A DNA stretch of 21,605 nt from an uncultured bacterium (GCA_900547585.1 URHD01000034.1:1-21605), one strand, 5' to 3'; shown: positions 1 to 6,719, numbered from the stretch's first letter. Notes: generated by a model from the sequence alone, not told the origin. Made by a program: numbers and translations.

Positions 1-683
1 GGAAAATGAAGCGACGGCAGCTCAAGAGAAATTCCGGAAATCCGCTCAACATCCATATTAAAAATTATTGAAACAACAGTAGCAACAATCAACGCCGCAA
101 GCTGAGCAGGAAAATATCTTGACCAGGATTTAGGGATAACAAAACAGATAAAAAGCGTCAAAATCCCGAGCAAAAGAGCGTAAGGATTAATATTCATTAA
201 AGAAGCCGGAAGTGAAAGTATAGTCTGGTTCACCGTCGGCATTACATCATGCCCGAGCAGAGGATTCAGCTGCATAACAATCAAAATCACGCCCACCCCG
301 TTCATAAAACCCGATATTACCGGATAAGGAACGTATTTTACAATTTCCGACGCTTTTGTTAACGAAATTGCAAGCTGAATCAGCGCAGCCAGCAAAAGTA
401 TGATATAAACAGCACTCAAATCGAAATGATGCTGGACAATTATTGTTGCAAGAGCAATTGTGCAAGGGCCTGTCGGACCGGATATCAAAGGCGAGTTAGG
501 GCCGAAAATTCCGGAGACAAAACTCAAAATAATAGCTCCCCAAACCCCGGCAATAGCACCGATTCCTGTTGCAACACCAAAAGCAAGCGCCTGCGGCAGC
601 GCTACAATCGCAGCAATCACGCCTCCTGCCGTATCACCTTTTAAAATATTTAAATTTTCCTTTATTTTAGATTTATTAATCAT
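1..683 (-). CDS. SulP-family anion permease, N-terminal part (cut by window edge)
   Basis: Reading the minus strand from the ATG at 683 gives 227 open codons that run off the left edge, so the C-terminal half, including any STAS domain, is not visible. Around residues 16-40 is the SulP signature region, with GDTAGGVIAAIVALPQALAF followed by GVATGIG. Further on come several hydrophobic segments and a PVISGFMNGVG stretch, both typical of SulP/SLC26 transporters. The family moves sulfate, bicarbonate or other anions across the inner membrane, usually coupled to H+ or Na+. The substrate cannot be told from sequence. The start is fixed by an in-frame TAG 30 bases upstream; the ribosome binding site is weak and purine-rich. 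The gene lies downstream of dut-serB on the same strand but is probably separated from it by an inverted repeat at 719-774. Confidence 0.85.
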   Translation of the reverse strand, partial: MINKSKIKENLNILKGDTAGGVIAAIVALPQALAFGVATGIGAIAGVWGAIILSFVSGIFGPNSPLISGPTGPCTIALATIIVQHHFDLSAVYIILLLAALIQLAISLTKASEIVKYVPYPVISGFMNGVGVILIVMQLNPLLGHDVMPTVNQTILSLPASLMNINPYALLLGILTLFICFVIPKSWSRYFPAQLAALIVATVVSIIFNMDVERISGISLELPSLHF

Positions 684-718
684 ATTTTTTCTGTTTTTTC
701 TTCTGTTCGCCGGCTAAA

Positions 719-774
719 AGGCAAAATCCAATGAATCTGCGGTACGGAAACAAGTTCAAAAGGATTTTTTGCCT
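719..774 (-). terminator. Possible terminator after serB
   Basis: AGGCAAAATCC at 719-729 is the reverse complement of the sequence at 762-774 apart from two extra A/T pairs, giving an 11-bp stem with a long loop. On the minus strand it ends in a run of only four T. It overlaps the serB stop codon and precedes the SulP gene. The long loop and short T-run make it weak. Confidence 0.3.
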
Positions 775-1402
775 ATAACTTCAAGATTTCAGCCAGAATC
801 GACATATCCGGCTCTTCAATAAGCACATTTGCCTGCGATTTGAGGATATCTTTTGCGCAAAACGCAACACGGGTCGCTGCATACTTAAACATGCTCAAAT
901 CATTTGCCCCGTCACCGACTGCAACAGTATTCTCCGGTGAAATCTTCAAAATTGACTGCATTTTTTTGAGCATATGCCCTTTACTGTCCGAAAACATCAT
1001 CTCACCCCCCACATAACCCGTCAGCAGCCCGTTTTTCACATGGAAAATGTTTGAAAAATCGCCGTCGTAACCAAGAATATCCTTTGCATATCCGGTTGCA
1101 TTTTTAAAGCCGCCGCTGAAGCACAATACGGTAAAACCAGCCTTTTTCAAGGCCCTGATTGCCTCTTTTGCGCCTTTTGTGTAGGGCAGATTGTGACAAA
1201 TTTCATCAACCTTTGATATTGGCAGCCCTTTTAGCAGTGCAGCCCTTGCTGTGAGGCTTTCAAAAAAATCAGCCTCGCCACGCATTGCTTTTTCGGTCGC
1301 TTTTTCGACTTCTTCCCTCAAACCGAGCTCACCAGCAATAATTGCAATGGTTTCGCCCGCCATAAGGGTCGAATCAAAATCAAAAACAGCCAGTTTATTC
1401 AT
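773..1402 (-). CDS. serB: Phosphoserine phosphatase (HAD superfamily, SerB type)
   Basis: A 209-residue HAD-IB phosphatase that hydrolyses L-phosphoserine to L-serine, the last step of serine synthesis in the cytoplasm. All motifs are present: DFDST at 8-12 (nucleophile D8, acid/base D10), the substrate-cap segment RGEADFFESLTARAALLKGL at 41-60, which is close to that of SerB proteins, SGGF at 96-99 (motif II), a conserved Lys at 141, and GDGANDLSM at 163-171 (motif III). The length fits the minimal SerB form without an N-terminal ACT domain. The ATG lies 3 bases past the dut stop and has no clear Shine-Dalgarno sequence, so translation is probably coupled to dut. Related HAD enzymes act on other phosphoesters, but the cap segment favours phosphoserine. 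Confidence 0.9.
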   Translation of the reverse strand: MNKLAVFDFDSTLMAGETIAIIAGELGLREEVEKATEKAMRGEADFFESLTARAALLKGLPISKVDEICHNLPYTKGAKEAIRALKKAGFTVLCFSGGFKNATGYAKDILGYDGDFSNIFHVKNGLLTGYVGGEMMFSDSKGHMLKKMQSILKISPENTVAVGDGANDLSMFKYAATRVAFCAKDILKSQANVLIEEPDMSILAEILKL

Positions 1403-1405
1403 AAT

Positions 1406-1849
1406 TTAGTATCCTGTCGAGCCAAAGCCGCCGCAGCCGCGTCCTGTTGAAGAAAGTTCAGCACAAATCTCGATATTTGCCTTTGTTACAGGTGAAATAA
1501 CCATCTGAGCGATTCTGTCGCCGTTTTTGATTGTATATTCTTCCGAAGAAAGGTTGATGACGGGCACGCAGAGCTCTCCTCTGTAATCCTCGTCGATTGT
1601 GCCCACGCAGTTTACAAGAGTAATTCCGTGTTTTATTGACATGCCCGAACGCGGTCTAACCTGCGCTTCATAGCCTTTTGGAAGCTCCATTTTCAACGCT
1701 GTAGGCACCAGCTGCCTTTCCAGCGGTTTAAGAACGATATCTTTATCAATACAAGCGCACAAATCCATCCCCGCAGCGCCCTCTGTCTGGTACTGAGGCA
1801 CCTGTGCATCCTCTTTTAATTTTGTTATTTTAACATTAACTTTTTCCAT
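1406..1849 (-). CDS. dut: dUTP diphosphatase (trimeric dUTPase)
   Basis: Hydrolyses dUTP to dUMP and pyrophosphate, keeping uracil out of DNA and supplying dUMP for thymidylate. The 147-residue protein has the five motifs of the homotrimeric family in order: AGMDLCA (26-32), PRSGMS (66-71), GTIDEDYRGEL (83-93) with the catalytic Asp and the uracil-binding Tyr, DRIAQMVI (111-118), and the flexible C-terminal arm GRGCGGFGSTG (136-146). The ATG at 1849 is chosen over an in-frame TTG one codon upstream because GGGGGA sits about six bases before it. It is the first gene of a dut-serB operon, with a good -10 box at 1871-1876. A uracil-DNA glycosylase elsewhere in the window serves the same end. Confidence 0.96.
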   Translation of the reverse strand: MEKVNVKITKLKEDAQVPQYQTEGAAGMDLCACIDKDIVLKPLERQLVPTALKMELPKGYEAQVRPRSGMSIKHGITLVNCVGTIDEDYRGELCVPVINLSSEEYTIKNGDRIAQMVISPVTKANIEICAELSSTGRGCGGFGSTGY

Positions 1850-1870
1850 CAAATTCCCCCTTTTTCACCT

Positions 1871-1876
1871 ATTATA
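1871..1876 (-). promoter_or_regulatory. -10 box of the dut-serB promoter
   Basis: The minus strand reads TATAAT here, 21 bases before the dut start codon, which puts transcription start only about 15 bases upstream of dut. No good -35 hexamer is seen at 16-18 bases. Confidence 0.5.
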
Positions 1877-1937
1877 AGCGAAAACCTTTCTTTTAAATGT
1901 TAAGTTATATTAAGAAAATTCCTTTTAAAAAGCAATT

Positions 1938-1966
1938 TTGTCTGAATGATTGTTTTTATATATGTA
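1938..1966 (+). promoter_or_regulatory. Promoter candidate for the gene at 2001
   Basis: TTGTCT at 1938-1943 and TATGTA at 1961-1966 are separated by 17 bases, in the AT-rich spacer between divergent dut and the gene at 2001. An overlapping TATATA at 1957 makes the exact -10 uncertain. Confidence 0.4.
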
Positions 1967-2000
1967 AGGTTAGATAAAAGGTTACATTTGGAGGTTGGTT

Positions 2001-2864
2001 ATGACATATCCAATAAGCGGATTAGGTTATCCGAACTATTTTTCGGCACAGGCAACAGCTTCACCCGCTGCACAACCCTGGTTAATGGCTGAAACAGCAA
2101 GAGATTTTGGGTTGGCAACACCGCCTGTTTACAATCTTCAAATGGACGTAAACAGTGCTTACAACACAGGTATGTACGGCGGCGGAATGTACGGCGGATA
2201 CGGATTTATGATGCCGAGATATTCACAGGCATACCTGAACTACATAAATATGGACTACAAAGACAGGTTAAACTACGATCACGCATACAATCAGGCGGCA
2301 AGAGAATTTAATCACGTCGAATCCAGAAGCGCAAAACAATATGCGGCGCTGGCTGACGGTGAAACAGGTAATATTTCAATGGCTTGCAGGTCTTTACAGG
2401 CAGCAATTACAGATGGTGACACAGATCAGGTCGTTCGTGAGTTTGAAAGAATCGTAAATGCGCTCAAAGCTTCTCCAATTTATGACAAGCTAAGAGCAGA
2501 AGGAGCTCACACGCCCGAGCAGATTGATTTACAGCTTCGAGATACTGCATTCAGGCAGTTCCAGGCTGCGACAGGTCAGGATTTGACTGAAATGATAAGC
2601 TCAAGATGCGACGGTGCGATTGCTAACGGTTTCTTTAACACCATAACTTTCGGCAACAGTCAGAAATACTCCAAGGAAGAAATGATTTCCAAGCTTTACG
2701 GAAAAAATCCTCCGAAGTCAACCCAAGCACTCAAAGTGACAGGAAAAGTCGGCGGTGTGCTCGCAGCAGCCGGAACCGGAGCCCTTATCGGAAGTGCATT
2801 CGGCGGACCAATAGTCGGCGGCGTAATCGGCGCAATTGTCGGCGCAATCGGTGCCTGCTGTTAA
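2001..2864 (+). CDS. Unrecognised protein with Tyr/Gly-rich N-terminus and C-terminal glycine zipper
   Basis: I do not recognise this 287-residue protein. The ATG at 2001 is chosen over an in-frame TTG at 1995 because GGAGG at 1990-1994 is spaced six bases from it. Residues 43-90 are rich in Tyr, Gly and Met (MYGGGMYGGYGFMM at 58-71). Residues 90-235 look helical and charged, with no familiar motif. Residues 251-285 are a glycine zipper, Gly every few residues among Ala/Val/Ile, able to form a membrane-inserted hairpin, and the chain ends in Cys-Cys. There is no cleavable signal peptide. Glycine zippers occur in outer-membrane lipoproteins, pore formers and some secreted effectors; none of these roles can be assigned. 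A strong ribosome binding site, its own promoter and a downstream terminator suggest a well-expressed single-gene unit. Confidence 0.85.
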   Translation: MTYPISGLGYPNYFSAQATASPAAQPWLMAETARDFGLATPPVYNLQMDVNSAYNTGMYGGGMYGGYGFMMPRYSQAYLNYINMDYKDRLNYDHAYNQAAREFNHVESRSAKQYAALADGETGNISMACRSLQAAITDGDTDQVVREFERIVNALKASPIYDKLRAEGAHTPEQIDLQLRDTAFRQFQAATGQDLTEMISSRCDGAIANGFFNTITFGNSQKYSKEEMISKLYGKNPPKSTQALKVTGKVGGVLAAAGTGALIGSAFGGPIVGGVIGAIVGAIGACC

Positions 2865-2877
2865 GCAATTTTAATTC

Positions 2878-2902
2878 ACAGCGGTATGAACAATACCGCT
2901 GT
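2878..2902 (+). other. Stem-loop just after the gene at 2001
   Basis: A perfect 10-bp inverted repeat (ACAGCGGTAT ... ATACCGCTGT) with a 5-base loop begins 14 bases after the stop codon. It is followed by A-rich rather than T-rich sequence, so it may protect the mRNA 3' end or be a weak terminator rather than a standard intrinsic one. Confidence 0.6.
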
Positions 2903-2957
2903 ATCAAAAAATATTTTACTCAACAGGTCATTTAATGGCTTGCTTGACGTTCCATTT

Positions 2958-2983
2958 ATTAAATTAACCTTATTAAACTAACC
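2958..2983 (+). repeat. Two near-identical 12-mers in tandem
   Basis: ATTAAATTAACC (2958-2969) and ATTAAACTAACC (2972-2983) differ at one position and repeat with a 14-base period. They lie between the two stem-loops downstream of the gene at 2001. Function unknown; this could be chance in AT-rich sequence. Confidence 0.35.
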
Positions 2984-2994
2984 GAACCATTTTC

Positions 2995-3029
2995 AAGCAG
3001 TTCACTTTTTGAGCTGCTTTATTTTTTTT
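2995..3029 (+). terminator. Intrinsic terminator
   Basis: AAGCAGTTCA (2995-3004) pairs with TGAGCTGCTT (3010-3019), a 10-bp stem with one G-U pair and a 5-base loop, followed by a T-rich tract to 3029. It ends transcription from the gene at 2001, about 130 bases past its stop codon, leaving an unusually long 3' UTR with its own hairpin. Confidence 0.75.
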
Positions 3030-3034
3030 ATATA

Positions 3035-3105
3035 GGGCGAGAGATTTATGCGATTTTGTCATGTCGGGTGTGTTTGCTTAGGGGCACAGCCCCGTCACAC
3101 GATTT
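3035..3105. repeat. Repeat unit A-B, copy 1 (intact)
   Basis: Block A (3035-3076, 42 bases) recurs at 3122-3163 with four differences, all G/A. Block B (3079-3105, 27 bases) recurs exactly at 3241-3267. Block B contains a small hairpin, GGGGC ACA GCCCC. Here A and B are only two bases apart. No ORF is evident across the unit. Confidence 0.85.
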
Positions 3106-3121
3106 GTGCGGGTTTTGCAGG

Positions 3122-3267
3122 GGGCGGGAGATTTATACAATTTTGTCATGTCAGGTGTGTTTGTTTGTCTTGAAAGCTCGCGATTAACGGCGTTACGCGA
3201 TTCGCCTACGCGAACCGCTTCAGCCTCAGCTCGCTTTCGCTAGGGGCACAGCCCCGTCACACGATTT
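3122..3267. repeat. Repeat unit A-B, copy 2 (interrupted)
   Basis: Block A (3122-3163) and block B (3241-3267) of the unit seen at 3035-3105, here separated by 77 bases instead of 2. The simplest reading is a tandem duplication of the unit followed by insertion of short palindromic DNA into the second copy. The gene-free stretch 2865-3329 holds nothing else I can name. Confidence 0.8.
3164..3240. mobile_element. 77-nt palindrome-rich insert inside the second repeat copy
   Basis: This segment lies exactly where blocks A and B are adjacent in copy 1. Near its ends are the inverted hexamers GAAAGC (3172-3177) and GCTTTC (3233-3238), flanked by further partial match, and it holds an internal hairpin TTCGC CTAC GCGAA at 3201-3214. 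It looks like a very short non-autonomous inverted-repeat element. No clear target-site duplication is seen, and the whole-genome copy number is unknown. Confidence 0.4.
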
Positions 3268-3317
3268 TCACAAAATTATTGCCCGGATTCATAGCTGCGA
3301 TGGTTTTATTTTTGCGC

Positions 3318-3323
3318 TAAAAT
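3318..3323 (+). promoter_or_regulatory. -10-like box very close to the metallophosphoesterase start
   Basis: TAAAAT ends six bases before the ATG at 3330, which would place the transcript start at the start codon itself (a leaderless mRNA). No Shine-Dalgarno sequence precedes the ATG, consistent with this. No convincing -35 hexamer is seen. Confidence 0.35.
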
Positions 3324-3329
3324 CATTGT

Positions 3330-4298
3330 ATGAAACACAATGCCCAAAAAAGAAACATTATAGGAAAAATATTTTACTGGACGCTGTTCACTTTCTGCGT
3401 TTTTGCCGGAGTGAGCGCATTTTCGGCATGCAATACGTTAAAATTCGCGCACATTTCCGACGTCCACCTTTCAGACAAAAAAGTCGATACAAGCTACAAG
3501 GTTCTTGCCAGCTCAAGAGCGCTTTTTGACGATGAAATCAAACAAATCAACGAAAATCCAAATCTTGATTTCGTTTTTGTAACAGGCGACATGACCGACC
3601 GGCCCAAAGTCGATATGATTAACGAATTTGACGCAAAAATGAATACACTCAAAGCCCCGTGGTACAGCACTTTCGGAAATCATGATATTTCAATTGGCGG
3701 CGAGGTTTCCAAGGCGCGCTACATTGAAATTCTAAAGAAAAATAACAAAAACTTTAAATTTGACAAACCTTACTATTCATTTTCGCCGAAAAAAGGGTTC
3801 AAGGTGATTGCACTCGACGGAGTTATTGACAATGCAATCACAGCAAATGGCAGAATTTCAACAGAACAGCTGATATGGCTGGACAAAGAGCTTTCTAATG
3901 CACAAAAATGCGCCGAAGTGCCGTTGATTTTTCTGCATTTTCCGCTTCATGAACCGTTTTCCAGTTTTCATCACAGAATAACAAATTCTGAGGAATTTTA
4001 TGCGGTTTTGAACAAATACAAAATGCCGGTTGCCATTTTTTCCGGACATTACCACGCAACAAAGATTACAAAAGAGGGAAATCTTCTTCATGTGAGCACG
4101 CCGTCGCTTGTTTCTTACCCGAATGCGTTCAGAATCGTCACCGTCACTAATTTGAAGAACAAAGTTGTGTTTAATTTCGTATTCAAAGAAACCAACCTCA
4201 AAGAAATTCAGAAAAAAGCGAAACTTTTGACATTTTCATCAAAAACATATTCAGGAAACGATACCGACCAGAATACCACGGTGGTAATGGACAAATAG
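3330..4298 (+). CDS. Exported calcineurin-like metallophosphoesterase
   Basis: A 322-residue protein with a basic N-terminus, a hydrophobic segment at about 11-33 and Cys34 after Phe-Ser-Ala. This is either a lipoprotein signal with a non-ideal lipobox or a signal anchor, so the enzyme should act outside the inner membrane. The binuclear-metal motifs follow in order: D44 and H46 in HISDVHLSD, GDMTD at 86-90, GNHD at 116-119, H203 in LHFPLHEP, and GHYH at 239-242. This pattern is that of Icc/CpdA-like phosphodiesterases and phosphatases; the substrate is not predictable. No ribosome binding site is visible and a -10-like box abuts the start, so translation may be leaderless. It is the first of three plus-strand genes; the next starts 51 bases downstream. 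Confidence 0.87.
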   Translation: MKHNAQKRNIIGKIFYWTLFTFCVFAGVSAFSACNTLKFAHISDVHLSDKKVDTSYKVLASSRALFDDEIKQINENPNLDFVFVTGDMTDRPKVDMINEFDAKMNTLKAPWYSTFGNHDISIGGEVSKARYIEILKKNNKNFKFDKPYYSFSPKKGFKVIALDGVIDNAITANGRISTEQLIWLDKELSNAQKCAEVPLIFLHFPLHEPFSSFHHRITNSEEFYAVLNKYKMPVAIFSGHYHATKITKEGNLLHVSTPSLVSYPNAFRIVTVTNLKNKVVFNFVFKETNLKEIQKKAKLLTFSSKTYSGNDTDQNTTVVMDK

Positions 4299-4349
4299 TC
4301 GAAAGTCGCTTATTATTTAGTAACAAGATATTTAACGGACGGATAAAAA

Positions 4350-5282
4350 ATGCTTAATGATTCGCAAAACGGTTTTAGAGTGAAATTTCGGGGCGTGCGG
4401 GGCAGCTATCCCACGCCATATCACAATTTTCTTGAATACGGCGGAAATACAGCATGCATTGAGGTAAATGTAAACAACCATCTTATAATTCTTGACGCCG
4501 GAACCGGAATAATCCGCCTCGGGCAGGAACTCGTCAGAGATTACATCACGCAGCCCGTAAAACAGGACATAAACGCAACAATTCTGCTTTCGCACACACA
4601 TCTTGACCATATTCAGGGGCTTCCGTTCTTTCAGCCGCTGCATTTGAAATCTTCTTCGGTAAATATCATCGGCTGCGCAGAATACACAAAAAGTATTGAT
4701 GAAGTTCTTTCAGGGCTGCTTTTTGAAAAGTCTTTTCCGCTCGATATGGCGGAGATTGCGGCGAATTTGAGCTTTGGCGATATAAATGACAGTTTTGCGT
4801 TAATATTTTCACCTGACGCATACGCTCCGGAGCTGCAAAAGATTGAAAGCGACGAAGATACGATTCCTGTGGACGATGAGGTCGTTGTGAGCTGCTTAAA
4901 GTCCAATTCGCACCCGAAAGACGGCGTTATGCTCTATAAAATTGCTTATAGGGATAAATCTATTGTATATGCGACGGATAAGGAAAGTTTTGTCGGCGGC
5001 GACAAGCGACTGGCAATGTTTGCAAGGGAAACCGACCTTTTAATCCATGACGCGCAGTACACAACCGATGAATACATAAATTCCTGCGTGTCAAAGCAGG
5101 GTTACGGGCATTCGACGTTCGATATGGCGCTGGAAGCGTCATCACAGGCGCATGCAAAGCAGCTTGCTTTCTTCCATCTTGACCCGAATTATAACGATGA
5201 CATGTTACATGAGATAGAAAATCATTATAATAAAAGAAACGCATTCATCGCAAAAGAAGGTCAGGAAATAGTGCTTTTATGA
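4350..5282 (+). CDS. MBL-fold metallohydrolase
   Basis: A 310-residue soluble metallo-beta-lactamase-fold enzyme. The N-terminus RGVRGSYPTP (14-23) with YGGNTACIEV (30-39) marks a subgroup of MBL proteins often annotated only as metal-dependent hydrolases, sometimes linked to signalling proteins. Metal-binding motifs: HTHLDH at 82-87, D210 in YATD, HDAQY at 233-237, and later GHST (253-256) and FFHLDP. The family hydrolyses phosphoesters, thioesters or cyclic nucleotides; the substrate here is unknown. A central acidic insert (about 135-185) separates the first motif from the second half. It sits between a secreted phosphoesterase and a TPR protein, and its stop overlaps the next start by four bases (ATGA), indicating translational coupling. 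Confidence 0.85.
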   Translation: MLNDSQNGFRVKFRGVRGSYPTPYHNFLEYGGNTACIEVNVNNHLIILDAGTGIIRLGQELVRDYITQPVKQDINATILLSHTHLDHIQGLPFFQPLHLKSSSVNIIGCAEYTKSIDEVLSGLLFEKSFPLDMAEIAANLSFGDINDSFALIFSPDAYAPELQKIESDEDTIPVDDEVVVSCLKSNSHPKDGVMLYKIAYRDKSIVYATDKESFVGGDKRLAMFARETDLLIHDAQYTTDEYINSCVSKQGYGHSTFDMALEASSQAHAKQLAFFHLDPNYNDDMLHEIENHYNKRNAFIAKEGQEIVLL

Positions 5283-5836
5283 AGAATTTAAAAAGATTTT
5301 TGATAATTTTTCTTGTTTTATCTCTGGGGTGTCCGGCTTTTTCTTATAGATTCACGATTGAAGCAGAGAGGAATGCAAACTATCACAACAATCTCGGGCT
5401 AATTTACGTTGCAGACAGATATTATGCGGCAGCAATCAAGGAATTTCAAATCGCAATCCTCACAAACCCAGATACGCAGGCAACAGCGGTTTATTACTCA
5501 AATCTTGCAAATGTTTATATGAAAATCGGTTATCCTGCGCTTGCAGAGGATGTTTTACAAAGGGCGGTGAAATTAAGCCCGCAAAATTTTACGTATTACC
5601 AGGATTTGACGCTTGCGTATAAAAAACAAAAAATCCTGCCACTAAAACTCAAACATTACGCAAAAGACACAAAAAACCCGATGTCTGCAATTATGGTGGG
5701 GCTTATTTTGATTGAACAGGGCAAAACAGAAGCAGGACTTTCAAAACTACAGGAATTTTGCTATCTTGAGCCGGATTTGATTATAACTCCGGGCGTTCAG
5801 AGTTATATAAATGCGCAGTTGAAAAAGCAAAAATAG
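5279..5836 (+). CDS. Exported TPR-repeat protein
   Basis: A 185-residue protein with a signal peptide (MKNLKRFLIIFLVLSLGCPAF, cleavage around 22-23; Cys18 could alternatively be lipidated). Tetratricopeptide repeats follow: one at about 36-69 (YHNNLGLIYVADRYYAAAIK), one at about 72-105 (YYSNLANVYMKIGYPALAED), and a weaker third unit near 135-165. TPRs are protein-binding scaffolds; the partner is unknown. It is translationally coupled to the MBL-fold gene through an ATGA overlap and is the last gene of the unit, ending 8 bases from the convergent gene at 5845-6222. No terminator is seen in that gap, so transcripts of the two strands probably overlap. Confidence 0.85.
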   Translation: MKNLKRFLIIFLVLSLGCPAFSYRFTIEAERNANYHNNLGLIYVADRYYAAAIKEFQIAILTNPDTQATAVYYSNLANVYMKIGYPALAEDVLQRAVKLSPQNFTYYQDLTLAYKKQKILPLKLKHYAKDTKNPMSAIMVGLILIEQGKTEAGLSKLQEFCYLEPDLIITPGVQSYINAQLKKQK

Positions 5837-5844
5837 ATTTGTGG

Positions 5845-6222
5845 CTATTTAAATGTCTGTTCAAGCCATTTCAGCGTTTGTGCCGAGCCCTGCTGCTTAT
5901 TTTCAGTGCAGGTTTCTGAAATAAATTTATTACTCTTTTTTGTATAATACCCGTAGCAGGATTTTCTGCTTTTTGTGTATTTTTTTATGACAATTCGTTC
6001 GCATTTGCCGCTTTTGAAAGCATTCTCAGCTTTCTGGTCAGCCAGAAGGCAATTTTTATATTTTTCGCTGTTTTCGCCCCAGGTATTTTTCCATTTTTCA
6101 CAGCCTCTACCACCGGGTGTGTAGGTTCCGACAAAACCCGAACTTTCACAATAATACTGGGAAGAAAACGCTAAATTAGCCGACATCAGCAGCACAAAAA
6201 ACAATGAAACCGTTTTTTTCAT
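5845..6222 (-). CDS. Small secreted protein with six cysteines, unknown function
   Basis: A 125-residue protein starting with a classic signal peptide (MKKTVSLFFVLLMSANLAFS, cleavage near residue 20). The mature part has six cysteines at 25, 41, 58, 74, 89 and 105, evenly spaced by about 14-17 residues, which suggests up to three disulfides outside the cytoplasm. The rest is Lys/Tyr-rich. I know no family that matches. AGGAG lies a suitable distance before the ATG, which begins 18 bases after the fliE stop, so it is probably the last gene of the flagellar operon; a role in motility or envelope is only suggested by position. Confidence 0.75.
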   Translation of the reverse strand: MKKTVSLFFVLLMSANLAFSSQYYCESSGFVGTYTPGGRGCEKWKNTWGENSEKYKNCLLADQKAENAFKSGKCERIVIKKYTKSRKSCYGYYTKKSNKFISETCTENKQQGSAQTLKWLEQTFK

Positions 6223-6240
6223 ACAAAAACTCCTAATAAA

Positions 6241-6588
6241 TTACAGCTGAATCTGCATAATTTTATCGTAAGCAGTTATGATTTTGGTAGTAATATTAGT
6301 TGCAACAGTCACGCCGATTTCTGCTTTTGACATTGCAGTCATTACGTCATGGATATCGACATTGCTGTTTTCTTGCATTGCATCTTTCAAAAGCTGGTCC
6401 GGAGCGTTTAATTCCTGATTAAAGTTTTCAATAAGACCGGAAAAAACCGATTTAAAATCGTTTGTTTCAAGTTTTTCAACACGATTCAAGCGCATCGGGC
6501 TCATATCGTAGCTTATGCCTGTATTCAGCTTTGTGGGCTGCATTCTTTCAAACAGATTTACGTTCGGGGCAAATTTTCTTTCAATCAT
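6241..6588 (-). CDS. fliE: Flagellar hook-basal body adaptor FliE
   Basis: A 115-residue protein that links the MS ring to the proximal rod and is exported through the flagellar type III system. The C-terminal half carries the FliE signature: HDVMTAMSKAEIGVTVATNI followed by TTKIITAYDKIMQIQL, matching the helix conserved across FliE proteins. The N-terminal 50 residues are variable, as is usual; total length is slightly above average. AAGGTG precedes the ATG at 6588. Unlike the common flgB-flgC-fliE order, a lytic transglycosylase gene and a 131-base gap with a palindromic repeat lie between flgC and fliE. Confidence 0.9.
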   Translation of the reverse strand: MIERKFAPNVNLFERMQPTKLNTGISYDMSPMRLNRVEKLETNDFKSVFSGLIENFNQELNAPDQLLKDAMQENSNVDIHDVMTAMSKAEIGVTVATNITTKIITAYDKIMQIQL

Positions 6589-6609
6589 TTAATCACCTTC
6601 TTTGGTTTG

Positions 6610-6656
6610 TTGACCGGTTTAGCCGGAGATTCCGGAATGAGTCCGAAATGACGTCG
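6610..6656. repeat. Short interspersed palindromic repeat, copy in the transglycosylase-fliE gap
   Basis: The first 26 bases (6610-6635) match 8253-8278 at 22 positions. The remainder (GATTCCGGAATGAGTCCG, then AAATGACG) resembles the imperfect palindrome GATTCCGG-N-CCGGAATGAC that is scattered through many bacterial genomes. It can fold around TTCCGGA ... TCCGAAA with one mismatch. On the transcript it lies between the stop of the transglycosylase and the fliE ribosome binding site. Confidence 0.55.
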
Positions 6657-6683
6657 TTTTTTGGGTTTATTTTAATTTTTCTC

Positions 6684-6711
6684 CCTCGCCCCCGAGAAAG
6701 TCGGAGCGAGG
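6684..6711. other. GC-rich stem-loop after the transglycosylase gene
   Basis: Sequences at 6684-6695 and 6701-6711 are reverse complements with one bulge (11-bp stem, 5-base loop). It begins 9 bases past the stop of the minus-strand transglycosylase. No T-run follows on that strand, so it is more likely an mRNA-stability or processing hairpin within the operon than a terminator. Confidence 0.5.
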
Positions 6712-6719
6712 AGGCATTT

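Noticed and set aside
460..717. 85-codon plus-strand ORF ending in a hydrophobic stretch
   Set aside because: It is the reverse complement of the SulP permease N-terminus, which has family motifs on the minus strand.
3035..3267. CRISPR array
   Set aside because: Only two repeat copies, with unequal spacing and no cas genes. It is better explained as a duplicated unit with an insert.
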